Shown here one piece after another: positions 1-12,142 of a DNA stretch of 64,000 bases. Position 1 is the stretch's first letter; each line of letters begins with the position of its first letter. The position numbers and the translations under genes are program-made. The DNA is from Rhytidiadelphus loreus. Taxonomy: Eukaryota > Streptophyta > Bryopsida > Hypnales > Hylocomiaceae. The stretch spans positions 57,021,348 to 57,085,347 of the forward strand of contig OX344764.1 of NCBI GenBank assembly GCA_947034895.1, in the 5' to 3' direction. The notes under the pieces were generated by a model that saw only the letters and a program-made list of their open reading frames with translations, had not been told where the DNA came from and did not search any database.

Positions 1-1380
1 TCATTATGTAATTTTAACACACAAGAAGATAACTCTTTAATAATAGAAGTTCCAAGCATATATAAGGTAAACCAATGTATGGGGAGTACTGGCATTTAGT
101 TACGACGTAGTTGAAATTATTTGAAGATTTTTTAATGGCATATAAATGTTTAGGATGAAGTTCCGATTGAAAAAAGAAGATTTTTGGAAATGGACCAGGT
201 AGGATAATTAAATCTTGGAATTTTGGCCATCCGCCCTTGGAGCATGTAGGAAAATCACTGATTCAAAATCCCTCTTCCCAACAAGCAACCAACCGGACAT
301 ATACTTTTTAGGAAATTTTTATATCACTATGTCCATAGTGTTCTACTATATGAATTACCCTTAAGTTCCTAGCATTTGATGTGAGTGTGACTAGCATTCA
401 CTATTGCCTTTTACTAATCTTCTTTTTTGTTTAACCATTGGTTTATTTTCCAAATGTGTATTAATCAACAAAGTAGTAATTGTTTACTTTTTGTAACACA
501 CTTTTCCTTCAAAGGTTGCGGCAAAAATACCTTCAAAAGGACCAAATAGAAACATCACTGAAAATGATCTGAGATATTTTGATTCTTTCTTTTTTACACA
601 AATGGCATTTGGTCGCACTACAAATCCCAAGTACACTCAGCACGTCCAAGTCAAGCCAATGCCCCCCCCCCCTAAAAAGAAAACATAAAGCTGGCCCCAT
701 TTTCCACATTCAAGAAAATTGACAAATGGAAAAAAAAATTCCGAAAAAATTCCGAATTAAATTTGAAAATGGAGGATTTCAACCAATAAAATTTTCACTC
801 TTTTGAGCAACATCCGGGTAAAAATTGGAAAATCCAAGCCAGCTTCTAGAAGCTAGGAAATTGTCCGATTTTTCTACAGAATTCCCCGGACTGTGAGGTA
901 AACTACCCCCTTACAAACCGAATGGGAACAAGCCCCTTGTGGGCTGAATTAAGTTATGATAACTTAGTGGTGTACATTTCAGAACTTGAATGTAGGTAGA
1001 ATCTTGACGTGGGAAACTGGCAAGCAACCTGACTTCTTCCTTCCTCGACACGTGTGCCAATCATACCCCCAACAAACTTCCTCACACTCTCGGCTCTTCA
1101 TTACCTAGGGTTGGTACAAGAGTCACCAGAAAAAAAACACTAAAAAACAGGACTGGCTCCACGAAGGCAGCAGCAGAGAAGGTGCAGAATTATTGGTGGG
1201 TCCAGAAACCCGAATTTCCAAGAAAGAAAGCCGAAGGAACAGTTCACGACGAAAGGACCAGGGGAGTGTCCGTCGCCAGAACTCACTGATGGAACAAGTA
1301 AGTTAATAGACGACCAGGCCCGGCTGCCTGACGCGATCGCCATTGCGATTGCGACGGCGATAGGCTGAATGAGAGCCTCC
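1..1380. other. upstream intergenic sequence, no gene seen
   Basis: AT-rich non-coding sequence with a poly-C run near 661-672 and short A/T runs. I see no coding exon. The last 350 bases are more GC-balanced and probably hold the promoter and 5' leader of the gene that starts at 1704. A G-box core (CACGTG, 1049-1054) is followed three bases later by a CCAAT box (1057-1061). Both are common plant promoter elements, but a promoter role is inference. Confidence 0.5.
1049..1061 (+). promoter_or_regulatory. G-box plus CCAAT box, candidate promoter elements
   Basis: A CACGTG hexamer is followed almost at once by CCAAT, about 650 bases upstream of the START-like gene's ATG. Plant bZIP and bHLH factors bind G-boxes and NF-Y binds CCAAT. 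The close pairing is suggestive, but the motifs are short and could be chance. Confidence 0.25.
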
Positions 1381-1703
1381 GCGTCGCCAGCATTCTTTTG
1401 GTAGCAATTTCAGCGAATTTGGTGCAGAATCGTCCAAGAACGAGGTGGAGGCAGGGTTTGGTGAGGGAATGGCGTTATAGAGGATCGCACTGGACGGTCG
1501 TGTGTTGTGATGTGGTGTGGTGTGGACGCTGGCCGTGGGGAGGGAAGAGCCTCGGTATAGTGAAACGAGTGGCCGCGGGGTTTGCTTGTAAGGCAGAAGC
1601 GGAATTGGTGATGTTTCTGGTAGCTTGTGTGTGCTGATTTTTTTGATGAGAGAGGACGCGGAGTCGGTTCAGCGGAGGTGTAAGAGGGGGAGGACTAGGA
1701 AAA

Positions 1704-4700
1704 ATGACAAGTGCCATCGAGGCCCGGCATCGGTTGGACAAAACGTTATCGTCTTCTGCTTTGTCCGATACGGCTATTCTCAATAATCTTGTTCGCAAGC
1801 AGCTGCTTAAAACGGGTGCAGGTTATTTGGCAGGACATTCTCTTTTTTTTTTCTTTGTATCTGCTGCTGTCGGTGTGATTTTGCGATCCTAATCTAGACT
1901 AGTTGAACATGACGGTGCTGGTAGCTTGCAATCGTGAAGCCTCTGTTTCGTGTTTCTTTTGTTTCTTGTCAGCATTACTAGATTGAGGTAAGGTGGTGAA
2001 CGGTGGAGAATTTGCGTCATAGAAACTCATCGTCACCGATTCGAGAGTGAATTTTTGGCAGTATGTTCTGGATAATTTAGTTGTGTTTGGTTTTTGGAGT
2101 GCCTTATCTTTTTGTTCTTTCTTCTTATTTTATTTAATTAGAATTGTAACTTTCAATTGCCGGAAATATTGCTTTCACATGCAAAGACACAATGGTTGCG
2201 TCTCATCTTGCCCTTTCTACTTTTTAATCATATGCACGTAAGAGAGCAAATCGAATGTGTGAGCAGAACCGAGGGGAACTCTCTGTTTAGACAAGCTTCT
2301 GGGATCCCATATTCTAGATGATTGTCTCTGGTAGGTTTTGAGTTGGTCTGGTGGTGTTCTTGGAAACTTTAATGGTGATCATCGAACGTGAGCATCGCGA
2401 GCATCCTCCTGTTTGCTTTTTCTTGTATACATCGACTGAATAGTTTTAAACTTGCTACATTGATTCAAACAGGGAAGTTGATAACTGATGAAGTTGTGGA
2501 AAGAAAGAGTACCCAGCTGCTGAAATTGTTGGATGACCTGAGGAGTGCTAAAGGAGAGAGGACGACGAAAGTTGTAGACGGCGAATGGAAGGTGAAGTCT
2601 CTCTGCCACCAGTCTCATTCTCGGCACTTTTAGATGTCTACTGGCAGTTCGCTAGAGTCTAAACGAGGCCGCATATATTGGCGGACGTGTTGATATTTGA
2701 GCCAATGTTTGGAGGGATTCGTTAGATTTCTGGGTCCACATTTATCGAGATTCGCACCTTCAGTCTGCTGACATGATAGAGAACATCTTTGAATCTAACT
2801 GTAATCTACCGATTTGTACGAGCCTACTTCATTTTATCTTGACGGCCTGCTTAGGGCTCTGTTGTGGCCTCTCCCTCCTGTGATCACTCCTCTTTTCAAT
2901 AGCTGTGCTTGTGTCCTGCTTTACTGCTTAGATGTGATTCCTTTCGATATCTTGCAGTGCTTTCGTCTCTTCTCAATGGAATGTTGGACAAGTCCATATT
3001 CGAATGATTTTAACGATGACCTTGGTCAATCGGTTATGTACATTCTAATTTTTAATTTGCTGCTATGTCATTGCGTAGGTCAAGCAAGATACTCCACGGT
3101 TCCGGGTTATGTATCGAGAAGGGCCAGAAGGCGCTCCATACCACTCTCTATGTTTGGACGGCATAATTGATGGCCCTCTTTCACACGGTAATCACATTTT
3201 GCTTTGAGGACTGCAGCTTTTTGTTTTACCTCGATTACTTTGCTCAAGGTTCTAAGGTATTCATGTTATTTCAGAGTTAACATTGCTACTTCCATCGTCG
3301 TTGGTGTTGCAGCTTTGTGCGTTGGATGCGAGGTGCCAATGTATAAAGAATGGTAAGGTTTGCGCAAGTCTGCTTATTCTGTGGTTGAAGTGTTTTCACT
3401 GTGAAACTATTTGACGACACTGAGTGCATGCTACTACATGTTGGGGACCGTTTAAGGTAGATCGGCATGAATATTTTAGGAGACGCTAACTGTTGGCCAG
3501 CAGTTAGCATTCGCAGGACATTCGCATGACAAGCATGTTGGAGACATTCTGTATGCTGATATTTAGGTTGAGTACTTGCACTGTTCAGTTTAGTTTTAAT
3601 GATGGAAGGGTAGCGTACATGTTGAAGAAATGACGCAGAGATTCTTGCAGGTGGCCACTGTTTCATGCACCTACATTCAAGATCGTAGAGTCAAGGTGGC
3701 TTGAAAGAGACACAGTTAGTGGAGACTACTCTGTGCTAAGGTATGAGCTTGAATGCTAAATTATCAATATTAAATAAATTCTCTTTCTAGTTTACAGAAT
3801 TTGCAAATGCATTTGTGAGCGTTGTTCTGTATTTTGAACGTGGTTTTGCCACAAAGAGCGAAAAATAGTGACACATTTCACAAAATTACTTGCTTTCTGT
3901 TAAGGCGCTCTTGCTGTGGATTGCTTGCTTACCGGCAATGTTCGAGCTGTTATTTGCTATCCTTCGAATTGTTCTAATTAGAAATTTGGTGGGTGGCTAC
4001 TTAATGAAGGTTCAAAGTACCATGGCCCTTTGCTATGCGCGAGGTGATTTTATCAGCATTTGAACTGGAGTACTTTGATGAAGGCCTCGTCGCTGTACTA
4101 TATAACACGGTAAGATTTAGTAACCTATTTTGTCCAAGTGGTTGTGCTCTCAAAACACTTACACTAATTCACAAATCCGTTCAGAAATTCACAGATTAGC
4201 TCGATTTTGAGATGTGTACACTGTTTGAGCTGAGCAGCTTCATTTGCTTCTAGTGTTTCTTGTTTCTGAGTGCGCTGATTAATGCAGGCGCCAGAAGTGC
4301 CAGATGCGAAGGTCGACGGAATTAGGAGTGATCAAATACCGACATTGCAATCAAATGCAGTCCGCATGGATCTTGATGGTGGATTTGTACTTCAGAAAAT
4401 TGGACACAACTGCAGTTTCTTTCGGTAAATTTCATTTTGGATCTAACTGAACTCTGCTTGGGATGGACGAGCAGTGTTACAGACGGCTATAAAGTTCTCA
4501 GATCATGATTTTTTCTGATTTAGACAGTGATCACTCGTTAGTGGACTTGAAATGAACTTGTTAGATACTGAGTGATACAGTAATGAAGCTTAAGTGAAGA
4601 ACTCAGCATAGGTGCGTTCGAAGTAAAGTAAAGTGCCTCATTAAACAGATAGTGTATGGGAGCATCATCTTGACGGACGGGATTCGGGCGCTTATGAGTA

Positions 4701-6192
4701 AATGTTTTATTATTCATATTGCTTCTTTGGACCAATCCCTTGACTTTACAAGTAAAAAATTTATTCCCGGGTGATTGGACTGTGTACAGGACTGTTGTGG
4801 ATCTGGATATGAAGCTAGATCTTGTTCCTCCGTGGCTAATCAACTTTATGGCAAGGCAGCTTGCTGGCCATGGTTATAAGCTCTATCAGAAGGTGTGACG
4901 CCTTTATCCACTTCACCAATTTGCTGGTCAATTTTTCTAATCACGAAAAAATGGTAAATAATGTACCTATATTTATACCATAGAAGTCGGAAGATATCTA
5001 AAGAAATCCCAGTCATTCTCAATTGTTGCTAAAGATATGGTACGTTAATGACTTCTGGGTTGATTTCTTTTGTAGATCATGTGTCCTGCGGATATCCTAG
5101 GACTGTTCTGACACTACAATGTTTGCACTGTTCTAATAGCCTTCTGTGTTTTACTAGTCATTTAAACCTGTGGAAGGAACCGAATACGTACGTTATGAAA
5201 TATTCTTTACTTGAATTTAGTTGTTGTTTCTTTGCGATGCATCTAGTCACTTAAGAGAACTGAAAATTGGCGTGTGCACGAATCCTGCAGCAGTTGGAAA
5301 ATATCTTATGCCTAGTTGTTTCTGTGTCCGTCAGGCGGTTGCGGGAGTGAAAGGAAGCAAACTGGAGAAACTTGCCAATTCCGACCCTATGTATAAGCGG
5401 ATCCAAGTTCTTGATGATGCTTCGTTAATTACCTATGAGCCTACTCCAGTGGCCATGTCACCATCAAAGAAAGATGTATCAGCAGAATTATACAAAGGCA
5501 TGTACAAGCAAGAAGCAATTGACTCTCTGGAATCTGCCTTTAAGTCACAATCTGACGATGATTTGTCCAAGGACCCCAAGAGGACTTCAGAGGATATTTT
5601 TTTGGAAGAAAAGCAAGACACTGGTGCACCACTGAGCAGCCCCCATTCTCATATTGCGCCAATCTTGAATGGTTTGTCTAATGGTAAGCACCAATCAAAT
5701 ACCGACGGGACTGCACCCACTGCCGAAACAAATGGTATACAAGTCGCCACTGCGTCAGTCGAGCTGCATGAGCAGTTGAGTCCGATCTCCGAAGAAGATG
5801 GACCAACGGACCCCGAGGTTATCTGGGCTCTTGAAATCCTCGAGAAATTTATAGCGCATTTTAATACCCAAAAGGCTGCTGCTCAAACTAGTGAAAATAG
5901 GGATACTGCTGGTGTATATAATGGTACTGCGGACAGTTCAGAATTTGTCTGCTCGACAGCAAAAGGGAAGGAAGTTCAAGTGAAGCATTCGCTTATTTCA
6001 GCCGATGTCGATAAAGCTAAGAGCGCTGGGTCTGACAAGATCATCGTGGATCAACAAATCATTCCACTCCCCCGTACACATCAAGGAGGATTCCGTTTTT
6101 TTAGGTTTAGGAAAAGGCACAAGGACAAGGAGAAAAAATCTACCAAGAGGCATGACCCATCTCCGGAAATGAATCTCAAACCAGGTTCATGA
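1704..6192 (+). CDS. START/Bet v1-like lipid-binding domain protein, nine exons, complete
   Basis: I assemble nine exons with consistent GT-AG junctions and phases: 1704-1815, 2473-2591, 3079-3187, 3313-3352, 3651-3740, 4010-4109, 4288-4424, 4790-4892 and 5335-6192. They give 555 residues with no internal stop. Residues about 75-275 resemble the plant START/SRPBCC 'polyketide cyclase/lipid transport' family (Arabidopsis At5g06440/At3g11720 type, from memory). Landmarks are MYREGPEGAPYHSL, KEWWPLFHAPTFK, WPFAMREV, FELEYFDEGLVAVL and DLDMKLDLVPPWLINF. The first 37 residues (RLDKTL, NNLVRKQLL) also fit that family's N terminus, which supports the start. The C-terminal 285 residues, from one exon, are polar and disordered-looking and end in a basic patch (RFRKRHKDKEKKSTKRH) that could be a nuclear or membrane-binding signal. 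The likely role is binding a hydrophobic ligand; the ligand is unknown. The weakest junction is the acceptor before 4010. Confidence 0.85.
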
Positions 6193-8146
6193 GATTTAGA
6201 TCAGGTGAGACTTTCACTCGAATTTGCGGTCATTATTCTTACTATTGTATGTTCTTCAGCATTGGTAGATTCTGATAAGCAGATTCTACACTGTACAAAA
6301 CTCTCCGGTGTCTTTTGAGAGTATTTGATCTATATATACTCGAAATATATATATCTTAAGTCACGTAATATCTATGAATGACCATAGGCAAGGATTCATC
6401 GTTCCGCTAGACACAACGTCATGTGGACCAAGTTTTGCAGTGAATGCTGACTTTACTCGAAAGTGCACTCAGTTCTAGATTATTAGCTTGGTACAGGACA
6501 ATTTTAGTTCCTTAGCTGAATGTGTATTATCAGAGTCATATTTTAGATAGATGACGTGCCCATTGCAAGACACAATGTATTTGAGGTCCTATGATGAAAG
6601 TGGCGCACATAGGGATAGATCATAATTTGTTGCGATTTGCGTAAGTTCTGCTTAAGTTTGCGTAAGATTATAAATAGTTTTGACTTTTTGTTGTTATTTG
6701 CATGCAAGGGAATGTAGATAAGGAATCGAGACCAAGTACTACCTTGAGACAATGACATGCTGCAGTTTGATTGGAGCCTGTAAGATATGTTCCAAGTGAT
6801 TCAAATTTACAGTTCCTATTCACATCAAATTTTTTAATTTTAGTCCAATGTTTGGGGTTTCATCAAATCTCAAAACTTGTAGAGAGGAATTCAAATTATA
6901 GTGAATGGAATTTACTACCGTAGTGGCCTAAACCAATTTTGATCTTCAGGAAGAGATACGGTATTGGAGGATAATGATTGGAATCATTGTTCTGTTGCTT
7001 CTGGATTGTTTAAATTAGAATTAGGTTAAGGTGTTTTAACTTACATTGTGTACTTATTATGTCCATTTTGGGGACAAATGTGTTGTAGCTTCAAAGCAAT
7101 ATGGGTAGTTGAATTCAGTTTGTTTGTTGAAGTACATCATTTATTAGTATTAAGTTATTGTCAAAAAATAGTGGTCTCACAATGCATTAAATACAGATAC
7201 TAAGTGTAGCTTGTTGCAATTCACCATGACCAAATATGTTTTCTTCAGAACCCGATTTCGATTTCGATTTGTGATTGAGTTTTTTGCAACAATCGTTGTG
7301 GATACAATGTGCTTCAAGCTCCCTTGCTACAAGGTTTTTGGAACATCATCAAGATTTCACAAGAAATGAATAGAGGTACAGTATGATGAAAAGTATTTGG
7401 ATGATATTTTGACAAGAATAATAAAAAAATTGTATGTTTTCAATTCCAATGGATGAAAATTTTATTGTTTTTCATAACAATTTTGATTAGAGGAGTACTA
7501 GTTACTTTATAGTTTTAGAGATGCTCCAACCATTTATGCTACGTTTGAAATGATGCAATTCACTAAAGAGATTTCATACTGAATTTCCAACCCATGTGAG
7601 TTAACCCGTAAATGTCCAAGTCTTTTTAACCCTTAAAGGACAAAGGGGTGACCTTGGAAATCATCTCTTTCCATTACTGTGTGAGTCATGGGCTTTAGAA
7701 ATAGCAAAAGCACTCATTGGAAGTCAAAGCACTATAGAAGACCTTGCCTTTTCACAACAAAATTCCAAGGATGAATAGTTGTACTTTTGTCCTATTGTAA
7801 GGATTCCTTGTCATCCATCAGATGCCAAACGTCCTTCTTGACATTTAAAGGTTAAGTGTGTTTTGACTATGAAAAAAGAACATGGGCTTGTAGTTATCCC
7901 CTTTGAAGCAAATTGATTTTTTTTCAAAATCTAATTGTATCTATGTTTAAAGAGCTTGATTATTAGTATGTACATCAATTTTGAGTGCAAAATTGCATAA
8001 GAGTTGTGAGATTATAACAAGAGAAATGTATGTTTTCTATTTTTAATATGTTATCCCTCCCCACAATGTTTCAGAAATTTGCACATAAAAGTTTTTTGGG
8101 ATTGGAGGTGACATGAACAACTACAAATTGTGTTAGCACACTAAAA
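6193..8146. other. 3' flank and intergenic DNA
   Basis: AT-rich sequence after the START-like gene. The first few hundred bases probably contain its 3' UTR, but no clear AATAAA signal is visible. I see no coding exon, RNA gene or bounded repeat. Confidence 0.5.
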
Positions 8147-9658
8147 CACTATAAGAGAAACAGGGTATAAATGACTACAAAGAATGACTCTATAGGAGTC
8201 ATTGTGGACAAAGATGACTGCACTGTGACTTTGACCCCTAGAATCATAGTGGACTAGTCATTTTTATAAATGACTGCCGTAGTATTATCACCATCCATTG
8301 TGAGCTTGGATGGGGTTTTGGATGAAACTTCGAAAGTGATAAAGAAAAAAGAAGTTTATTTTTTGAAATCTAGGATTATATTTTGGAATCTAGGAAATGT
8401 GAATATTTTCTTCTGAAATCTAGGATTGTATTCTAAAATCTAGGAAATGTGAATATTATTTTCAAATTGTGGTGAAATGTGCAAAATGAGTACACCATAT
8501 ACCATATACAAATACATGATTCATACACCATATACAAATACATGATTCATACACCATATACAAATACATGATTCATACACCATATGCATGATTTATACAT
8601 CATACACCATATACATGATACACAATACACTATATTTTACATATGTGTCAAATGGATTTTCAAGCCATTTAGTGTGTGAATACAAAGAGTTCAAATAACA
8701 AGCCTTTTATACAAGTGGGGTGGTACGAGACAAGACAAACCATGTGAGATTTGTAAAATGTTGATGCAATAGTAGAGTAGTGATGTGGAAGTCATTACGT
8801 AGTCCTGTTAAAGTAAATCGCAATCAAAATAGTAGAGTAGTGACACGGAAGTCATTATGTAGTCACCTTAGAGTAAATTGTGGTCAAAATATAGTCACAC
8901 AATTTACTCACTTTTGACTATGGCCTTTCACAATGGAATTGATTAAGTCCAAATTGGAAGTTTAACAATGTTGTGAACAAAAACCAATGGATGAAACATA
9001 GACATTGTGAAAGCTATCAACCTAGTTCTATAAAAATTAGAACCAGAAATTGTAATTCTAACTCTTAGAGGTGCTAAATGTCATCTAAATTTTAGTTTTT
9101 GGCCTTTGCATTGTTAATCTAACTTAATTTTTTTAGTTTGTTTTGAAAAAAGCATTAGTAAATAGAGAAAAAAATCAAAAGAAAAATAAGTCTCCAAGAG
9201 TGCATCATTTTAACCCCTACAGGAGCAAGGCCTTTTTTCTACCAAAAAAACACTAAAAACTGTCATTTCTGTAGCAAAGAGAAAAAAATAATTTAAAATG
9301 TTTTTCTTTGACATCCAACTGTAGGATCTTACACCCAACTAGTATTTAAAAGTGTGGAAAAAATTTCAGAATTTTTAACCGCATAGATCGCAAGATATTT
9401 GCATTTAAAGTGGAAAAAACAAAATTTTCAGCACATTGCCGGATTAGATAAAGACAACACGTTCTGGATGTAAAAATGTAGATGAAGACTCCCTGCCGCT
9501 GAGTCGTCATCCTGTAGTCGCGAATGTGACTCTGAATTGATTCTAATAATGACAACCCCAAACCCTTGGTGCAATTAGGGAACACGAGTCATATTCAAGT
9601 CATTCTGGACAAGCAGTCATTCTTCTATGGTTACATTTACCTCCATTTCCTTGTAGTG
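8147..9658. mobile_element. non-autonomous CACTA-type DNA transposon with TSD
   Basis: The left end reads CACTATAAGAGAAA and the right end is the inverse of CACTACAAGGAAA. The 3-bp direct repeat aaa flanks both ends (8144-8146 and 9659-9661), the target-site length of CACTA elements. Subterminal regions on both sides are crowded with TGACT/AGTCA motifs, typical of transposase-binding subterminal repeats. No transposase ORF is present in the 1512 bp, so it would need a helper. The interior carries a short tandem array (8500-8620). Confidence 0.75.
8500..8620. repeat. 26-bp tandem repeat, about 3-4 copies
   Basis: The unit is built on ACACCATATACAAATACATG and repeats head to tail, then decays into shorter CATACACCATATACATGAT copies. 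It lies inside the CACTA-type element. Confidence 0.75.
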
Positions 9659-10423
9659 AAATGCCCTTTCAAAAAACTAAATATCACTTGAAAAGCTATT
9701 AAACTCATTACACAATCCACCTTGCAATTGTTGAGATGCAATTCTTTTTTATAAGTATAAATCACAAATAACTCCAAATCAACACTTTCTTGTTTAAAGT
9801 TTCAATGGTAAAAATCATGAAAACACTTTACTCTTTCCATTGGGACCATTTTCAAAGCAAATGGATAAGTACAAGTTTTTAGATCTCAAATCAAGTGAAA
9901 TTGCTCAAAGTTGGAAAATGAAGTAAAATTAGCAAGCTTTACTCTTTCACTAATGGATATATGGCTTTGGAGACTTTTCAACAATCAAATATGTACCTTT
10001 TTCAAGGAAAAATGAAAGTTTTCTATAGTAGTTATTCCTAAAATTGACCCCCAAAATATTTAAAACGGTCAAACGAATTTAATTGCCCATTACAAAATGA
10101 GCTTGAAATTTCAAATCGACCATATATGGTTGCTTAGGTAATTAGGGATTAAAGAAAAAAACATGTGCTACATATATCCTTGTAAGAGGGTAGGGGAAAG
10201 AACTAGCAAGTAACTAATGTTAACAATCTATGTACCTACAAGTAGATGATGAACTATATACTACCATATAATCTTAAGTGGCATATTTGTCTAAAGAGCG
10301 GATTGTACAGAGGATCTTTCACTCTCGCTTAGTCTATTGCTTTAAGAATCTTTAAACTATTGAAATAATTCAAATGTTTTGTTTCTTTCTAGTCAAATGT
10401 GGTTGGGTATCATGAATCGTTCT
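9659..10423. other. non-coding stretch between CACTA element and copia remnant
   Basis: AT-rich sequence. The part next to 10424 lies just beyond the end of copia pol and may include its 3' LTR, but I could not match a second LTR copy. Confidence 0.35.
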
Positions 10424-12142
10424 TCACTGGTCATCCCTTCGAAACTTGTTTGATGTCATCATGTCTAGGTGTCCTTTCAGTTCTTGGAAGTGAACCTTAC
10501 TCAAAGGCTTTGTAAGAATGTCTATAGTTTGTTGTTGTGAATGTATGAACTCAAGACAAATCCTTCCTTTCTTTATATGGTCCATAATTAAACGACATAT
10601 CTTTTCAATATGTTTGGTGCGGCCTTGGAAGACTTGGTTCTTGTTCATCTTTATATAGCTATGATTTTCAAGAATATAGTAATGGATCGCTTGATATGTA
10701 GATTCATTTCTTCAAACAAATTTTGTACCCACATTGCCTCTTTGGTTCCTTTTGCAAATGTTCTATATCTGCCTCGGAGTTAGATTGAGCCACTTCATTT
10801 TGTAACTTGCTCTTCTAAGAAATTGGGGATTTTCCTATGCTCATTATAGATCTTGAGGTAGACCTCCTTTCATCCAAGTCTCCCAAATAATCACTATCTA
10901 AGTAGCCAAAAGGCTTGAAATCTCTCCTTCTCGGATAGTGAATGGCAAAATTGGGTGTGCCTTAAAAATAGCAGAAGACATGAATAACACCTTGAAGGTG
11001 AGTGTCATAAGGGGCAGAGGTAAGCCTGGTGAGTAAGCCAATGGCAAAGGCAACATCTGGATGGGTGTTTGTAACATGGAGTAGTTTCCTGACTGCCATA
11101 CAATAGTAAATAATCCCATGGTTGTCTAATAGCGGTGAATCCATGTGTGTAGACAAAGTTCCGTAAGTGTTTGCTTCCATCAAAGTAGGAATAGAGTAAC
11201 AGTCAAGTAATTGCATGTCATCGAGACATTTAAGTATACCTCTTGTGTGACATAAGTATCTCTTGAGAATTGCATAGACAAAAAATCAACACAAAACTAG
11301 AGAGACAATGTCCCAAGAATGGTCATCGCAAACTCTTTACAGAGTTGTTCTTGAAGCCAAGCGATCCGTTGAGAATTGTTGTTAGTTATCATCAAATCAT
11401 CTACATATATGACAAGCAATAAAGTGGATTCAACAATGGTTTGCACGTGTAGAGTGGGATCTGCTACACAGGGATGAAATTCTAAGGAGGTAAGGTAACA
11501 AACAATTCTATCATGCCATTCTCTAGAAGATTGCTTAAGTCTGTATAAGCCTTGTGAAGTTGACATAGGTACCAAGTTCTCTTGATAGGGCTTAACAAAA
11601 CTTGGCAGTTGTTTGAGAAAGATGGTCTTGGTGATGTCCTCATTAAGAAATGTAGTTTTCACATTGAGATGGTATAATGTCCAATTATGCATGGCGGCCA
11701 TGCATACAATAATTTTCATGGTGGACCACTTGATCACTGGTGAAAATATCTCTTGAAAGTCAAACCTAGATTGTTATTGATCACTGTGAGCCATGAGGCG
11801 TGTTTTATACTTAGGAGAAGCGGAAGTTGTTTGTAATGACAATTTATACGTCCACTTAATAGCTATTGCGGTGTATCCAGAGGATAATTCAACCAATGAC
11901 CAAGTCTTATTAGTATGAATTGATTTGATCTCTTGTTCCATTGTTGCTTACCATTGAGGGTGATTAACAACATCTTTGTAGAAGAGGGGTTCTTCAAGAG
12001 TAGTTACACACACTTGAAGATAGACAAGCTCGTTGAAGGCAGTGATGCAAGCGGTGAAGTCCCCATGAAATTCGGCACTAGTGGTATAGTTGACAAGCGA
12101 GAGTTTGGAATGCAGAGTCAATTGGAGCATTGTGGAAGCATG
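10424..12142 (-). pseudogene. Ty1/copia pol remnant (reverse transcriptase to RNase H)
   Basis: Read on the minus strand, fragments follow the order of copia pol. 11948-12187 gives the start of the RT region (FYKDVVNHPQW). 11297-11737 gives RT, with LNVKTTFLNED, LYRLKQSSREWHDRI and the catalytic YVDDL box. 10962-11216 gives LLHVTNTHPDVAFAIG, and 10424-10648 gives the RNase H tail with TKHI and DILTKPL. Stops and frame changes separate the pieces, so it cannot be translated whole. A CACTA-like element at 12143-15093 cuts it, and sequence resembling the integrase-RT linker resumes after 15094. Confidence 0.85.

Noticed and set aside
1140..1892. Other short ORFs around the first exon of the START-like gene
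   Set aside because: They are in GC-balanced leader sequence and do not continue into the spliced frame. Only 1704-1815 joins in phase.
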